64,000 bases of DNA from Theileria orientalis strain Shintoku (taxonomy: Eukaryota > Apicomplexa > Aconoidasida > Piroplasmida > Theileriidae), in assembly GCF_000740895.1 (NCBI RefSeq), contig NC_025261.1, positions 868,001 through 932,000 on the forward strand. Reading direction: 5' to 3'. This document shows positions 43,833 to 56,683 of the stretch, in pieces. The notes beneath the pieces are model-generated. The model was not told the origin of the DNA and made no database searches. It worked only from the letters and a program-made list of their open reading frames with translations. Numbering within the stretch: the first letter of the stretch is position 1; each line of letters starts with the position of its first letter. Made by a program: the position numbers and the translations under genes.

Positions 43833-45904
43833 ATGGCTGTGTATGATGTGCTAAACGCTCCTTTGCTGGAGGAAGACAGTTCCTCGTACGGCAACTCAAG
43901 CTCATTTGGATCGAGCAGCCTATCGCATAACGAAAACATACTTTTGCCAGTCGAGGGCACCTACGACTCAATGTTCGACGGGAACACGGCGAGCACGCGC
44001 AACGGAGTGGACAACACGAGTATCTGCAAAAGCTACTTCTACGGGCAGCTGGCGAACGTGACGAAGTCGGCAGTCTGGTGGAGCATGATAGGAGTGCTGG
44101 TGAACAACTTTACGAGCTCGTACTACGGACTGGCAGTTACACGCTGCGCGTTCAACGTCGCGCTGATCCTAGGGTCGTTCGTGGCAAATTTGATAGCAGA
44201 GGTATTTTACGTGATAATAGGTAGTCGCTGAGAATACTAGTGGGCGTGCCCAAAATCGTGTGCAGGTCGTGAACATCAGGAAACTTCTGTGCGTCACCAC
44301 AATGTGTAGACTGGTGATATGGTCAGTCTTCATACCGCTGTTCTACTCAGCGTCGCGTAAGTTGTATAGGTACCCAGCCGAGACGAAAACTAATCTGAAT
44401 GCAGAAACGTACTCGATGGAGAGGCCGTTCTGGGTGCTGTTTGTGATTTTGATGGTGGTGGACGGGTTCCAGGTCTCCCTGTCAAACACGGTGGACCTTG
44501 ACTACGAGGGAGTGGACAGGATATCGCACCAGTATGACATAATTGTGCCGGACAGCCTGCACCAGCACATGAACAACGTGTACCAGATGGTCTTTGACTT
44601 CTCCTTCATCTTCGTCTCAGTGCCACTGGGACTCCTCATCATGCTGCTGGATCGTAATACTGACCTTGGAGGTACGTTTATTAACGCACGCAAAAACGCA
44701 CATTGACTGCCTATGCGGCTGCGGGTGTGCGCGTGTATTGCTATTTGGCCATAGTATGAATATGAGCAGTTGCACCCGTATTCAATGAACTAATGAATCC
44801 TTGTAGACCAGTTCATACTGATTGGGGTGTTTGACCTCGTGTTCTTCCTGCTGTCGATGGTCTCGCTGACCTTCTACGTCTTTGGGATGCCAGTGATAAA
44901 GTCGTCGCAGTACTTGGCGTACGCCAGGAACCTGAGCCTGTCGCTGTTCTCAGTGCTGAGCGAGTTCTTCAGTAAGCTGAAGGACAACAGGGACGGGTTC
45001 AAGATAATGCTCATGAAGCCGCACCTGATGAGGAAGTTGCTATATTTTTCATTCGAAACAGCATATGAAAACTCGATTTACCTGCTGATAATACCACAAT
45101 TGGGTATGTTTGGATGGTTGTGTACACACTTAGCTAGAATTGGGGGCAGATCCATGAATTGGTGCCGTGACTTAGATAATAGTGTTCATCGCACGCCGAC
45201 TAATGATACTGCAGCGTATAACAACAAGTGGTTTCCGAACATGGGCACGAGTGGAGTTAACCTGTTCTGCGTGTGTCTCATATCACTCAGTAAGCTGGGT
45301 ACGAGCATCTACGGCATTTACATAACGAACAAGATAAAAAACGACTCGAGTGACAATTTGTACCGCTCGAAGCCAGGCACCATCATTAAGTGTCTCCTCT
45401 TCAGCTCGTTCGCAGTGCTGCTCCTCCCAGTGTCTCTCATGTTCGAGGACCTGCCGTATTTTAAATGGCTGTCGCTGACACTGCTCTCAGTGTCGCTTTT
45501 TCTGTTTTTCATGTTCACGACGCTGCCGAAGATCACGTAAGTCATACTTAACCACTTCTGATCGTTATGAACACTGATGATAGTACCCGTAGTCTGTATC
45601 ATCTTAGTCCCATTTACTAACACTTGTCTACAGGTACTCTTCAATACTTCAGTATAACATTTCTAACCATCCTCTCTCATACAAGCTCTTTGATTTCGTG
45701 GGCACCTTCATCACACTGGTCGACGCGTTCGTCATATTTGGGCTCAGTTTCCTCTTGAGGTTCCCCGGCGGTGAAATAACCACTGAGAAGATACTTATCT
45801 ACACGTCTGTGTCGTACGTCGTGTACGCCATAGTTCAAATTGTAATGGGTGAGTTTAGAATTTATTAATTGATTTCAGAGGTCATGAGGCCCTCGAACTT
45901 ATGA
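43833..45904 (+). CDS. Polytopic membrane protein, possible transporter
   Basis: At least six exons, start at 43833 (MAVYDVLNAPLLEEDSSSYG). An acidic Ser/Asn-rich cytosolic N-terminus of about 75 residues is followed by ten or so membrane spans, including SAVWWSMIGVLVNNF, FNVALILGSFVANLIAEV, RPFWVLFVILMVVDGFQVSL, MVFDFSFIFVSVPLGLLIML, FDLVFFLLSMVSLTFYVFGM, CLLFSSFAVLLLPVSLMF and LTLLSVSLFLFFMFTTL. The loop GVDRISHQYDIIVPDSLH is hydrophilic. The layout suits a solute transporter of the major-facilitator type, but I see no diagnostic motif, so substrate and family are left open. The intron around 45106-45213 is only a guess, as that stretch stays open in frame but is less hydrophobic. A last 30-nt intron (45850-45879) leads to EVMRPSNL and stop at 45904. 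Confidence 0.7.
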
Positions 45905-46249
45905 TCAGTTTAGCAACTCACTAATCTGACTTCAAAATGGAACGTATGTGTTAGACCTCATTCTATTGTTTGTGGACTTTGTTCGTATCTGAGTGTTTGC
46001 ATTTTGTTTTCGTGCGTGTGAATTTACATATATGTATTAATATATATATGTGTGTGAATTTATATATGTGTATGTGTGCGTTGTAAGCACGTGAATTTTT
46101 ATGTTTGACATTGCGAGTACGGCTGATTATAGGCTAATTCATTTACATACCATGGGCAATAGGCTAAAATAAACACATAATGCGGACAATGTGTAATAAA
46201 ATCTACTGAATGCATTGCTGTGGAATTGACATACACAGGTCCGTTGAGG

Positions 46250-49200
46250 CTACTTCAACGTCCAGTTAGTCTGATATCCAATCTCATAGAGTTTGTTGAT
46301 CACGACATCCAGCTTCTTGTTGAGCTTATAGTTGATGTACATCCTACAGTGGCTGTTAGTGGAGGCACTAATATATTTATACTGTAACTGCACAAATATT
46401 GGCGGTGCTGACGTAATTGAATACACTGCTGCCACCGGTGGTAGCAACTACTCTAGTGCACGCTAACTATACTATTGCTATCAATAAAGCTTATCTGTAA
46501 ATTACTTGTACAGTTGCAATGCTGTTTTTGCGTCCTCCACTGAGTCATGCTCGTACTCCTGTATCTTTCTGTTCAGCACGTAGTATGCCAAAAACTGAAG
46601 CGACAGGTACCTTTTTCCCGGTATCCAAAACAACTCCACTGTGTCTATGATGTTCTCCTTCGGCACGCAGATGTTGAGGATCCTGAAGTCCTGCTCCAGT
46701 CCGTGTCCTATGACCTTACAGCCATTGTCTATCAAGTATCTCAGCTTCAGGTATATAATCTTCTGGGTGGTCAACCAGTGCATTGACGACTTCAGAGCGA
46801 GGTCTCCCGAGTGTATGCCAGAAAATCTACAAATGGTCAGTGTGTGTTGTCGTAACTAGTTATCTATTAAGATATATAGTGCATTGGTCAACACTACTAT
46901 CATAGGTGTAACTATAACTAGCATAGTGTGTAACCGTAGCTGGTGTACTATTGTGCGTACCTTGTCATGTAGTCCTTTGGGGGCTTACTGTTGAGTATGT
47001 AGTGGTCCAGGAACGGCACCCCGTAGCTGATGTCGTTGCCTCGAATAGCACTTACCCTGAAAGTAAGTTAATTTTTGTCGATGGCTTCTAATACTGTGCA
47101 CTTGTGACCCGTGTGCCGTCATTGCCAACATGGCGTTGTCGTTACTACTACTCACCTTGCCAGAGTGTATATGTACTTGTCGTCCTCATCTGACACGATG
47201 AACGAGCCTTTGTTTTCCGGCGTCTTGGTCGGCGATGCGCCGTGGAATGGCGACGTGTTCTTCATATCCGACTTGACGTACTCGATGTCCAAGGCCATTA
47301 TGAAGCTCGAATTCTGTATCAGTTTCAGCTCATCTACGCTTATTGGCGTGAACGTCTGCACCTTATTGTGCGCAAGTGGGTTGTGCGCTATGTTGTGCTC
47401 CGACATGAAGATGTACGAGGGCACTGGTGCTTTCGGCGTAGGGTACGGCAGTGGAACCAGTCTCCCCTTTACTGACGTTATGTTCTCCTTCTCATCTATG
47501 CAGGGCACTATTTCCTCGATGCTTTCAATGTCTTCTGGCTTACTTCTGCTTGAACTTGCTTCATTAAAACTGTTCGACGACTCTTCTGTGATTTCACCTT
47601 TTCTATCTTTCGTTTCTTTAGCTGACTCTACTATATATATTCCAAACAGCAGTATCTTCCAATTTTTCGTAAAGTCAAAGATATTTTCATTTTCAGTGTC
47701 ATACATTACTATGCCGTCGTTTATCAGTATCCATTCATGTTCATTGGTCTAATAATCAATATTATCTTTTGCCTATCTTTACAGTAGGTACATTATTTTA
47801 CCTATGCCTTATTATCTGCAGTAATTATGTACTCCATAACTATCCTAAAAACTTAAATATGTATGTACTCTAATACAAACTACGGGTCGTTACCTTGTAT
47901 TCTTGTGGCAGCTTTACGTACGCCAGGGGTCTATAGTACATTTTTTCCAGGGGAAAGGTGAAGAAAAAACTTGAAAGGTTGTACTTGCGCTCGTTTACCA
48001 CCAGTTCCTGCTCAATCGTGTCCACAGTGGCATTAGCGAAATCCACTATCATCACATTTGGCGTGTTTATGAATTCAAATGCTATCGCACTCTCCACGAT
48101 TCTGTTACAGTATGCGCAATACTCCATTACCACGTTGTCGTTAATACCATTTTTACTTGTGCTATTCGAAACGTCCGCAACCTCCCTTTCAACGCTTCTA
48201 TCGTTAGAACCGTTAACATTGTCTTTATTGTTAAAACCGTTAACATTGTCTGTATTGTTAGAACCGTTAACATTGTTGGCGTTGCCGGTACCAGTACTTG
48301 AGGATGTCTTTAGTTTCTCGTATGTCACATAGAAGTTGTTGACGGTGGTCTTCGTGTTCACGTGGCCGTACTCGGCGCAGCGCGACGTCTTCTTCTCCGA
48401 GTACGAGAAGAGGTCCCTCACCAGCTCCGTCGTCACGCTCAGGTTATTCTTGCTGTAGTAGTTGTGCATCTCCGTGTTCAGCTTCTCTATGAGCCAGAGC
48501 AGCAGGTTCAGCGGCGTCCTCAGACTCTGCTCGCCCTCCTCGCGCATCAGCCTCTGCAGCTGCGTCACGAACATCGTGTTGTTTGAGTACTTCCCTCGGT
48601 GCGTCTCCTTCACCGCCTTACCTCTGTTTTCCGCGGCCGCCTCCACGCTATTGTCGTAGTGCACCTGGAGCGAGTGTATTCCGAATCCCACCTGGCACGT
48701 TATGCAGTAGTCGTTTTCGCACACGTGGTACTTTATTGAGGGCATTTTCGGCAGGAAGAAGAAGAGTTGCACGAACATGTGCGCCACGTCTCCGTCGTAC
48801 GTGCCCACCAGCGACCCGAAGGGCGTGTGGTTGCGGTTCATGCTCTCCGACTTCGGGATCGCCTTCAGGTTACTCGGGAGCTTACTGCTGCTGTAGTCCA
48901 GGTACCTGCTCAGCTTGTTCTCCAGCTTCAGCGTGCTCGGCGAGTACGTGGCGTCGCTCACGAAGACCTCGACGCTCGCGCCCTCCGCGTGCGCGCACAC
49001 CTCCAGGTCCTGGTAGCTGGTGCCCTGGTTTTCCTTAACTGTGCACGTTTTGTACTCCAGGGTGCTTATTGTGCAGTCGAATATGTACCCTTCCTGGCAG
49101 AGTGCGAACAGCCTGTCGCTCTTCGGCACTATGCTCAGCTTCGACACTGGGTTCGGCAGTATCAGCGACGTGCTCTTCATCATCCTGATGTCGTGCAGGT

Positions 49201-50497
49201 AAATTACCGGCTCGAAGAGCCTGATGAGGCTGTACGTGCTGTTGTACGGGTACGCTCCGTACTGGTACCCGTACGTGTTTGTCTGGAAGAGTGTGCACGA
49301 GGTCGTTGCGATCGTGTTATTATATGCAGAGATTGAATATACTGGGCTGTTGTTGCACTTTATTGAGGACACTATCTTGCTCGTCCTGTTGTCGACCACG
49401 TGTAAAAGGCCTGACGCCGTTCCCACGCAGGTCGTCTCGACGAACTCGCCCTGAAGTGTTCTCGGCGACGTCAGCTCCTTCAGGCAGCACTCCAAACTCA
49501 TCGACCCTATTGTTCTTTCCATATATCTACTGCTTGACACGCTCATGTCACTTGCGTGTGACTGCTGGTGCATAAGCATGTCGCTTGCTCGTGAGTTCTG
49601 CTTTGCTTCAAAGCCGCCAATCGATCCTGCTCCGTAACTCTGCATGTTATCTCTCTTTTCGTAACTGTTCAGCATTGCTGCTGAACTTGATGCTGAGTAA
49701 CTGCCTGGCACAAACTCCGGTATTGACTCCACGCTTCCGTACTTTTCTGCGATGCTTTGAAAGCTGGTTCCTGTCTTTTTCAACTCCCTTTTCTCTTCAA
49801 TCGACTGACCAGGTGGTTCCTCGCTCTTTCCACTCAGCTGCTGGCTGTAGTTGAAATCGGTGTGAGTGAACTCACTTGTCGCCTGGTTTGACCCTTGAGA
49901 GTTGTGGGTTTCCAGCTGATATGACTGTGAACACGAACTTGTGCACTGGTTCGACATAAAGTCTGCGATGCAGGATATTTTATCGCCAGTGTACACCAGT
50001 CCTGAGGACTCTATCACTGCTGATAACCTCGACTCCACCTGGCCTGTGTACACGTCCACGAAATACAACTCGTTTGAGTTACTGGAAAGAACGATTTTTG
50101 AGCTGCTCGGAGTCGATGGTGGTATGGTACAGCAAATGTGCCTGGTCCCTCCTGCGCACAGCTCGTACTGGGCCGACGCACTCAGGAAGTTGAGGCTCCT
50201 GCTTCCGTCTTTCGTGGCCACTAACAGGTCATTTCCCTGGGTCAGCAGTAGATTTTCAGGGTAAACTCCCATGCCGTATATTGAGTTGTCATTGCAGCCG
50301 CAGTAGGCGTTGTACGAGCCTGCGATGTGGTACGGGTTTTTGTTCCCTCCCAAGAAATGTGTGTATTTTATGGACTCGTCATCGCATCTGACTCCGATGA
50401 GTGAGCCCGTTAGCGACGTTCTGGGAGAAGTATCAATGGAATTATATATCCAAATCAACTCTTCCCATTCGTCGTACTTCAATATACCGTATTGCAT
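46250..50497 (-). CDS. PAN2: PAN2 poly(A)-nuclease catalytic subunit
   Basis: One gene spans what looks like three frames. The long first exon (50497 to about 47893) holds an N-terminal WD40 region (GSLIGVRCDDESIKYTHFLG; CVGTASGLLHVVDNRTSKIV) and the catalytically dead ubiquitin-hydrolase-like domain (TPLNLLLWLIEKLNTEMHNY). An intron joins QEYK to TNEHEWILINDG, then the DEDDh exonuclease: MALDIEYVK, GHGLEQDFRILNIC, DTVELFWIPGKRYLSLQFLA and HDSVEDAKTALQLY, giving all acidic residues and the His. A final exon encodes KLDVVINKLYEIGYQTNW and stops at 46250, matching the PAN2 C-terminus. With PAN3 it starts trimming of poly(A) tails in the cytosol. The linker has Asn-rich repeats (NVNGSNNTDNVNGFNNKD). 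Start is the ATG at 50497. Confidence 0.9.
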
Positions 50498-50852
50498 CTT
50501 CAAATTAGAATACGCTCGTAATTTGATCACACATGGTATTAAAATTAAAATTTTAGAAAAAAGATATTGTACAGCTGTGTGTTAATATATGTTAAATGAT
50601 ACCTTTTGCAAAATATAACATTTAAATGTATACTTTGCATCAGATTCATTTTTAAATTTGGATGAAGAGGAGTCAAAAACTGATTAAATCATGGTTATAT
50701 AAAATGTAGAGTGATTATGGTACAAGATCGTAATGTGAGTAGTTGAAATTGTGATAAATGTTCAATAGAAAAATTGAATAAGTATATATGCCATTAATAT
50801 AAGCTATGTGAAAGAATTTATATTTCTTTAATAATGTTTAAAAATATTTGAA
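50498..50852. promoter_or_regulatory. Divergent spacer, PAN2 and MON1
   Basis: About 355 bp of AT-rich sequence between the PAN2 start and the first likely MON1 exon. Promoters of both are expected here. No RNA gene is seen. Confidence 0.4.
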
Positions 50853-52865
50853 ATGAAAAGAGGCTATTCTTATCTAGGTAAACTTATATTATGTATTCTT
50901 TCTACACAGTCGATTCCCCATCCGTGGTAGATAATTTAACGAAATTGGTGAGTTCATATAATTTTTAGTAAATATTTTGTTGTAATGTTAACGGACGTTT
51001 AATTTGTGTAAAATAATCTTACATCGTTGCCTTAGATTACATGATGTGTATCACGTACACCGATGTGAGATTCTGTAAAATAATATAGGTAAATATGGTT
51101 TTCGAGGTGTACGGACTTACCTTTGCAGGTAAACCCCTGTTTTCGAGGTACGTTTAGCCTGAATTTCTAGTGTATAGCCAGTTTATGAGTTATTGTGTCA
51201 AATACAAGTGAATTAATGTTTTCTTTTTAGTCGAAAGGATTCGGAAGTTTCACTAGCATTTTATGGTATGTGTAAGTCTTCATAGAGATTTTTGCAGGAA
51301 CTATATCCGCAGTGGCCTCCAAAGTCGCCAGTTTGCTCTCAGACTACGCCGAGCAGGACTGTCTGAGATACATAACAGTCGGTTCACTACAATTTACCTA
51401 CTTGGAGCGAGGACCGTTGTGCTATTTCGCAATATCCGATAATGGCTACTCGCCTCTGATGGTGTACAAGATTCTGTGCGTGATACACCTACAGGTAAGC
51501 ATGGCGGTAATTTAAAACTATTAGGTGGTTTCCATATTAACCAGAGGTGTGGAACGGATTTTAATAAAGAGGCCCTCGTACGACGTGCAAAACCTCTTGG
51601 GAGGCACCCAGAGCATTATAGACAAGTTAATGGACAACATGAGCGGCTGCTTGGGGCTGATAGACGATTACGCCTACGAGGCTCTGCCGCTCTCTCAAAC
51701 CACTCGCACACTGCTCACTTCATACTTCACTAAATTCAGAACCGACAACATACTGTATGAGCTATTTAGAAGACGTAGATAGAAACTAATCGTACGCCGA
51801 CTGACTATTTGCAGATGCTGTTTCATTGTTGTGTCGAATAAAGTTGCAATGGTCACCATGTCAAAGTCGGTATCTCTGAAACCAACAGGTAAGTGTACAC
51901 AAAGACGCTAGATACTTGGTTGATTGCGGCATGAATTTCGCAATGATGTTTAGACATTTCCGCTGTTATTAACACTGTTATCGCATCTCAATCGCTCCAG
52001 CAACAGGAGAGTTGGACTCCAATATGCTTACCATCATTCAACGACCAGTAAGTTAAATTGGCTATTTATCTTCAAAAATGCATATGCATTTATGTAAGTG
52101 TTTGTGCAAACATGTAAATATATACTGGTGTGTATACTAATTATGGAAACATGTAAATATATACTGGTGTGTATACTAATTATGCCTTGAACTTGTTGTT
52201 CTTTTAACTTAATTTAGTTTTTTTTACCTTAATGCACTCTTAGGGCGTTCACCTACGGGTACATAAATTACGTTTCTCCCGAAATAGGAATTGTGTGTAT
52301 ATCCAGTTCCGGTGACCAGGAGCAGTTTTATAACATTTCTGGCCACATTGAAGAGTCGAAGAGGATGATGGTTGAGTCGAAGTGTTTGGACGACTTACGT
52401 TCGTCTCTCCTGGCCACTCCCCTGGAGTTCCCGTCGGGAGGGGTACCTTCCTGTGAAATTTTACACCTGATGTTTTACGATCGCAATCTTGGACAGTTCT
52501 TCTCGTCCGCCTTCAAGAGCTCAACCTGCGGCAACTTGAACAGGAACATCCTGTCCTCCTATCGCTCTGCAGTCGAATTTTTACACAACTCCGGCTACAG
52601 GAGATCCGCCTTGTTTTCTTTCGAGGTTGCCCATTTACCTATTTATTTACCTCCTGTAGTTACCCTGATTATTTATTTCATATTAACGCCCTTTTAGTAC
52701 TTGAACGTGTATGTTGAGTACAATAATGACTATAACATATACCTGGCCACTGCCCCTTGGACTGATATCACCACGGATTTAATCAATAAGATATACTCGT
52801 ATGTTACTAGGCATTATAACTTCCTCTTCATTACTAAAATCCCTTCAATTGCCAAAAGAAAATAA
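50853..52865 (+). CDS. MON1: Vacuolar fusion protein MON1
   Basis: About ten exons. The clear part begins at VYGLTFAGKPLFSS (51107 on), the first longin domain, followed by GTISAVASKVASLLSDYAEQ and LQFTYLERGPLCYFAISD. Then come RPSYDVQNLLGGTQSIIDKL, CCFIVVSNKVAMVTM and ESWTPICLPSFNDQAFTYGY, all in the order and wording of MON1 longin domains 1-3, ending in YLATAPWTDITTDLINKIYS. With CCZ1, MON1 is the exchange factor that activates Rab7 on late endosomes. An ATG at 51095 could start the protein, but two upstream mini-exons from an ATG at 50853 (MKRGYSYL, then VDSPSVVDNLTKL) splice in frame to VNMVFEVYGLTF, so I give 50853; this is the least certain point. The protein lacks the long acidic N-terminus of animal MON1. 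Confidence 0.82.
52109..52186 (+). repeat. 39-bp tandem duplication in a MON1 intron
   Basis: Two adjacent copies of a 39-bp unit beginning aacatgtaaatatatactgg lie in the intron between the exons encoding SFNDQ and AFTYGY. The copies are almost identical, so the tract probably varies between isolates. Confidence 0.85.
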
Positions 52866-53242
52866 TGTGATCGATTTTGTACTAGCTTTTAAATATAGAT
52901 ACCCATACCTGTAATTATTATATTACCTGTTTACATACTTAAACATCTATACTCATACTTATGTGTGCATTACTCACATGTATATGGGTTGTATATATAC
53001 TTAACTATGTTGTTGCGGGTATAAATACATACATATATCCATACATACAATATACTGTATGATTGTACATACATATGTCCATACACTATATTGTATAATA
53101 TACTGTATAATGTACTGTATGAATGTACTCATACCACTGCATATACATATGTTTACACGTAATATAAATATATGTACACGTGTGTAAAAGTGCATCGTAT
53201 TAAAATCATAATCAACTTGTCCTTCAGAGTTTAAAATGTTTA
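52866..53242. other. Convergent spacer with TATGTAC/ATACAT repeats
   Basis: A 377-bp spacer between two convergent genes is made largely of degenerate catacatatgtcc-, tatactgtat- and gtgtac-type repeats (clearest at 53025-53180). It should contain both 3' UTRs. No gene is seen. Confidence 0.6.
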
Positions 53243-55862
53243 CTATAATGACAAGTCTTCTGTTCTCGACCTCAGGTTTATTGAGTTGACCACCTGTCTA
53301 AAGTATCCCTTCTTATTCCTAAACAGTTCAGATGGTGATCCCATTTCCACCACTCTCCCTCCGCGGAATACTACTATCTCGTCTGCTATGAGCATCGATG
53401 ACAGTCTGTGTGCGATCATAATTGTGCTCTTGGTGGTACCCATTTCCTTAAAGGTCTAAATTAATTGTATTAGTTTTTGGGTATTAGTTTTCGGTGTTTG
53501 GTGTTTGGTGCTTGCTAAATAGTTTACATCTTGTATGTGTAAATATACGTGTATCCAAATTGTTTCATATCTACTAGTCAGTATGTGTATACAGATCTGT
53601 GTATACATATGGCACGTATACACCTTGTATACCGGTGTTTATACTGTTGCTTTTAAACTGGCGACTTACTTGTATTATTTGCGATTCCGCCTTAAAATCC
53701 AGCGAACTCGTCGCTTCGTCAAATATTAGTATCTGTGGGTCCTTTAGGAAACATCTTGCTATCCCTATTCTCTGCTTCTCCCCTCCACTCAGCTTCATTC
53801 CTCGTTCTCCCACCATTGTGTCGTATCCTTCTGGGAAGCTCATGATTGTGTCATGGATTCCAGCTAGTCTCGCTGCTTCCTACGGTGGATGTGTTATTTT
53901 TAATCTTAATTAAGCTAATGAACTTCAATGTACAATACAGGTGTGTGTAAATATTTCACTATACTGAAAAGTGTAATTACTCTGAATACTGCAAACATAT
54001 TTGTATATACCTATTGCTTACCATTATTTCGTCGAAAGTTGCCCCTGGCTTCCCGTATGAAATGTTAAACTTTATCGACTCGTTGAACAGTACCACATCC
54101 TGTGGAACAATTCCCAGTGAATCTCTACGGCGTTAAAATTAGTTTGAGTTATGTTGCTGTCAATGACCCTTATGATACTACTATCGCAATAAGTCACTAA
54201 ATATTGTCAGTCTCACCTCAGTGACCTCAGCGTTACGTTCTTTATGTCCTGGCCGTCGATCAGTATTGTTCCTGAGGTCGGGTCGTAGAAGCGGAAGAGC
54301 AGCTTCGATATTGTGCTCTTTCCTGAACCAGAGTCGCCCACGATCGCCACTGTCTTGCCCGGCCTAACCAGGAGCGAGAAGTCGTCCAGTATCATGTGCG
54401 GCTCCGAGTCCGAACTCGGGTACGAGTAGCTCACGTTCCTGAACTCGATGGCCCCGTGGTCTATCACCAGGTCCTTTGCGTCCTGCAGCTCGTGCACCTT
54501 CGGCGCTATGCTCACGAGGTCAAGGAACTTCTGCAGGTCTACGAAGCTCAGCTTCACTTCTCTGTACATCGTGCCGATCATGTTCAGCGGCACTCCGATT
54601 TGGAAGAGCAGCGTGTTCACGATGATGAAGTTGTTGATCTCCGTGGCTCCGCTGATTGCGCTTTTCAGTGTCAGCAGCAGCGAGACGAAGAGCCCTGAGT
54701 TGAAGATCAGCTGCTGTCCGAAGTTCAAGAATGCCAGGCTCTTCTGCACGTCGACTGCGTTCTTTTCGTACTCCTTCTGGTGCTTCGCGTACCTCTGGAG
54801 CTCGGTCATCTGCGAGTTGTAGTACCTCACTGCCTCCGCGTTCGTGATCGAGTCCAGAAACAAGCCTGATGCTTTTCTGTCCGCGTCCGCCATGTCCTTC
54901 CTGATCACCATCCTCCTCTTCGTCACGAGCGTCGTGAACAGCAGGTACAGACACACTGTCGCCGCTGAGATTGCTGCTATCGAAGGTCCCACCTTGTAGC
55001 ACAGCAGCCCCGTCACCAGCGAGAACTCCAGGATCACCGGCACCACCTGGAACACTGTGATCCGAAGTATCTGCGATATTGCCTTGATTCCTCGAGAGAA
55101 CACTGCCGACACCTCTCCTGACTTCGACTGTATCAGGAAGTCTATGTCCAGGTTGTGTATGTTCATGAACATGTTGGACGCGTTGATTCGCGCTGAGCGC
55201 TCCGTCACTGCGCTGAACACCGAGTTTCTCAGCTCGTTGAACAGTGACGTGCTCACTCTCGACAGGAAATACCCAAACAGGTACGCGAACGGGAGCAAGA
55301 ACTCCGGCGAGTCCATTCCCAGCACCTCGAGCTTCGGAACTAGCCCGAATGGGTCGTGAGGTGGCTTCAGGACTGCGCTGATTAGTTGAGATAGGAACAG
55401 TGGGACTGAGATCAGCGACAACTTCGCAGATACCAGAAAGACCATGCTAACCAGGATCTTTCTCTTGGATGCGTTATCTGTTGGCCACAGGAGCTTAAAT
55501 ATTTTAGAGATTCCATGCTTCTGGACCGGGATCTTATCTAGTTTAGAGGAAAAAAATCTATATAGGTTCCTGTTCAGGTGCAAGGTGGTCGATGGCAGCA
55601 ACAGGCTCGAATAATCCGAGCTGTAACCATTGAAACGCGATCCAATGGTCTTAGTATCACTGTAAAAAATAAGCAAACGGCTTGGTCTAAGTCTGTGTTC
55701 TACATTACTCTGGATTCCATTGTTTTTAAATGCAATATGTACATAATTACTTAAAAATCTTCTTGAGTCAAGAAACCTTCTTGAGCGGCTCGCGTTTGAG
55801 AAAACTGACAATTTATTACCATTATAACGTACAATGTTTATTAATGGATTTAATCTATACAT
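53243..55862 (-). CDS. ATM1: Mitochondrial ABC half-transporter ATM1/ABCB7
   Basis: Four exons on the minus strand, start at 55862 ([17 protein letters not shown]). A basic mitochondrial presequence-like region of over 100 residues precedes six membrane spans ([74 protein letters not shown]). The ATPase domain has Walker [11 protein letters not shown]-loop IVPQDVVLF, signature LSGGEKQR, Walker [13 protein letters not shown] and H-loop MIAHRLSS, all intact. The [18 protein letters not shown] stretch in span 6 and the [10 protein letters not shown] matrix part fit ATM1. It exports a glutathione-linked sulfur compound from mitochondria for cytosolic Fe-S cluster assembly. Three introns lie in the ATPase part. 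Confidence 0.93.
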
Positions 55863-56389
55863 ACTAAAATATATTACACTAAATCTGCTAAGTGAACTTT
55901 GTAAAAACCAGACAGTAAGCCAAGTGGCTCATTAATAAATATAAATCCATTTATACTAAAAATTATATCTTATTTATACAATTGCTACATGATTTAAATG
56001 TAAAATATTAAAATAAACAATTAATTCCCGAGAATATAAGGATTATGGGAATGTGATGTACCGAAGTTAGAATAACTAGTTTGTTGACATACAATAAGAC
56101 TTATCACAATTGAACAGGTAATGTGTGACCGTTTAAAGAAAATGTTGTGAAAGTTTATGGAAATTGAGGGTAATAAGGCAGTAAACTATGCAACTTCAAT
56201 AACAAGAGAATAATGGAGTAGATTCAGGCAATTCGTATGTGGATCTAGAGTGTTTATAATAGTTTGATGGCTAGATTGCAATGGTATGAGGAAAAAATGC
56301 CGCTTCACAAATACACATACTCCCTGATGCCCAATAGCTCGCTCCCACCACATGTGTAAATTTTTCATTATCAATCTTTTATATTTGTC
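55863..56389. other. AT-rich spacer upstream of ATM1
   Basis: This spacer of about 530 bp holds the ATM1 promoter and the upstream region of the structured RNA locus. A TATA-like tttatattt at 56379-56387 lies just before that locus. A small minus-strand open frame at 56186-56374 has no coding character. Confidence 0.45.
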
Positions 56390-56655
56390 ATCACAGCGAC
56401 GCGTGGTGACTTATAACCCTAAACCGGGTGGGTGGTTAGGACCTGTACTCAGTACTAGGCCTGGCGTTCCACTTATCGCTCCGCGAGACCTAAACGTGGA
56501 GTTGCGCGTTCTCGCGGACCCGCGAGCACAAATGCAGCGCTGCGTTTACCCAGCAGTATGCTTCGCTTCCAAACACGGTGTCAAAAGGTAGAAGAGTATA
56601 CTTATACTTTTCGCCAGTGAGTTCGGCTCGGCCGTAAGAAGCATACACCCTTTTT
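56390..56655 (+). ncRNA. GC-rich structured ncRNA candidate, possibly telomerase RNA
   Basis: This 265-bp island is far richer in G and C than its surroundings and has no conserved frame. It contains several self-complementary parts: ccgcgag (56481-56487) with ctcgcgg (56511-56517); a hairpin around gtactcagtac near 56444; and a long-range 9-bp match, gtatgcttc (about 56557) with gaagcatac (about 56638). A T5 run at 56651-56655 could end an RNA polymerase III transcript, and agttcggctcg near 56619 resembles a B box. At 56415-56425 it carries aaccctaaacc, the right form for a template of TTTAGGG telomere repeats. SRP, RNase P, RNase MRP, U1, U3, U4 and U5 hallmarks were looked for and not found. 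Strand is assigned from the T run and template. Confidence 0.4.
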
Positions 56656-56683
56656 CGCTAAGACGTAGTGGACGTGCAGCACA

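Noticed and set aside
46502..47756. Separate exonuclease gene next to a WD40 gene
   Set aside because: Phase-compatible introns join these exons to the WD40/UCH-like exon, giving the complete PAN2 domain order.
48583..49336. Long plus-strand frames opposite PAN2
   Set aside because: Ser/Pro/Cys/Arg-rich translation with no motifs, lying opposite a well-supported PAN2 exon.
56390..56655. SRP RNA, RNase P/MRP RNA, U3 or U4 as identity of the structured locus
   Set aside because: I found no SRP helix 8 sequence, RNase P CR-I/CR-V pairing, U3 box A or U4 5' sequence on either strand. This was by eye only.
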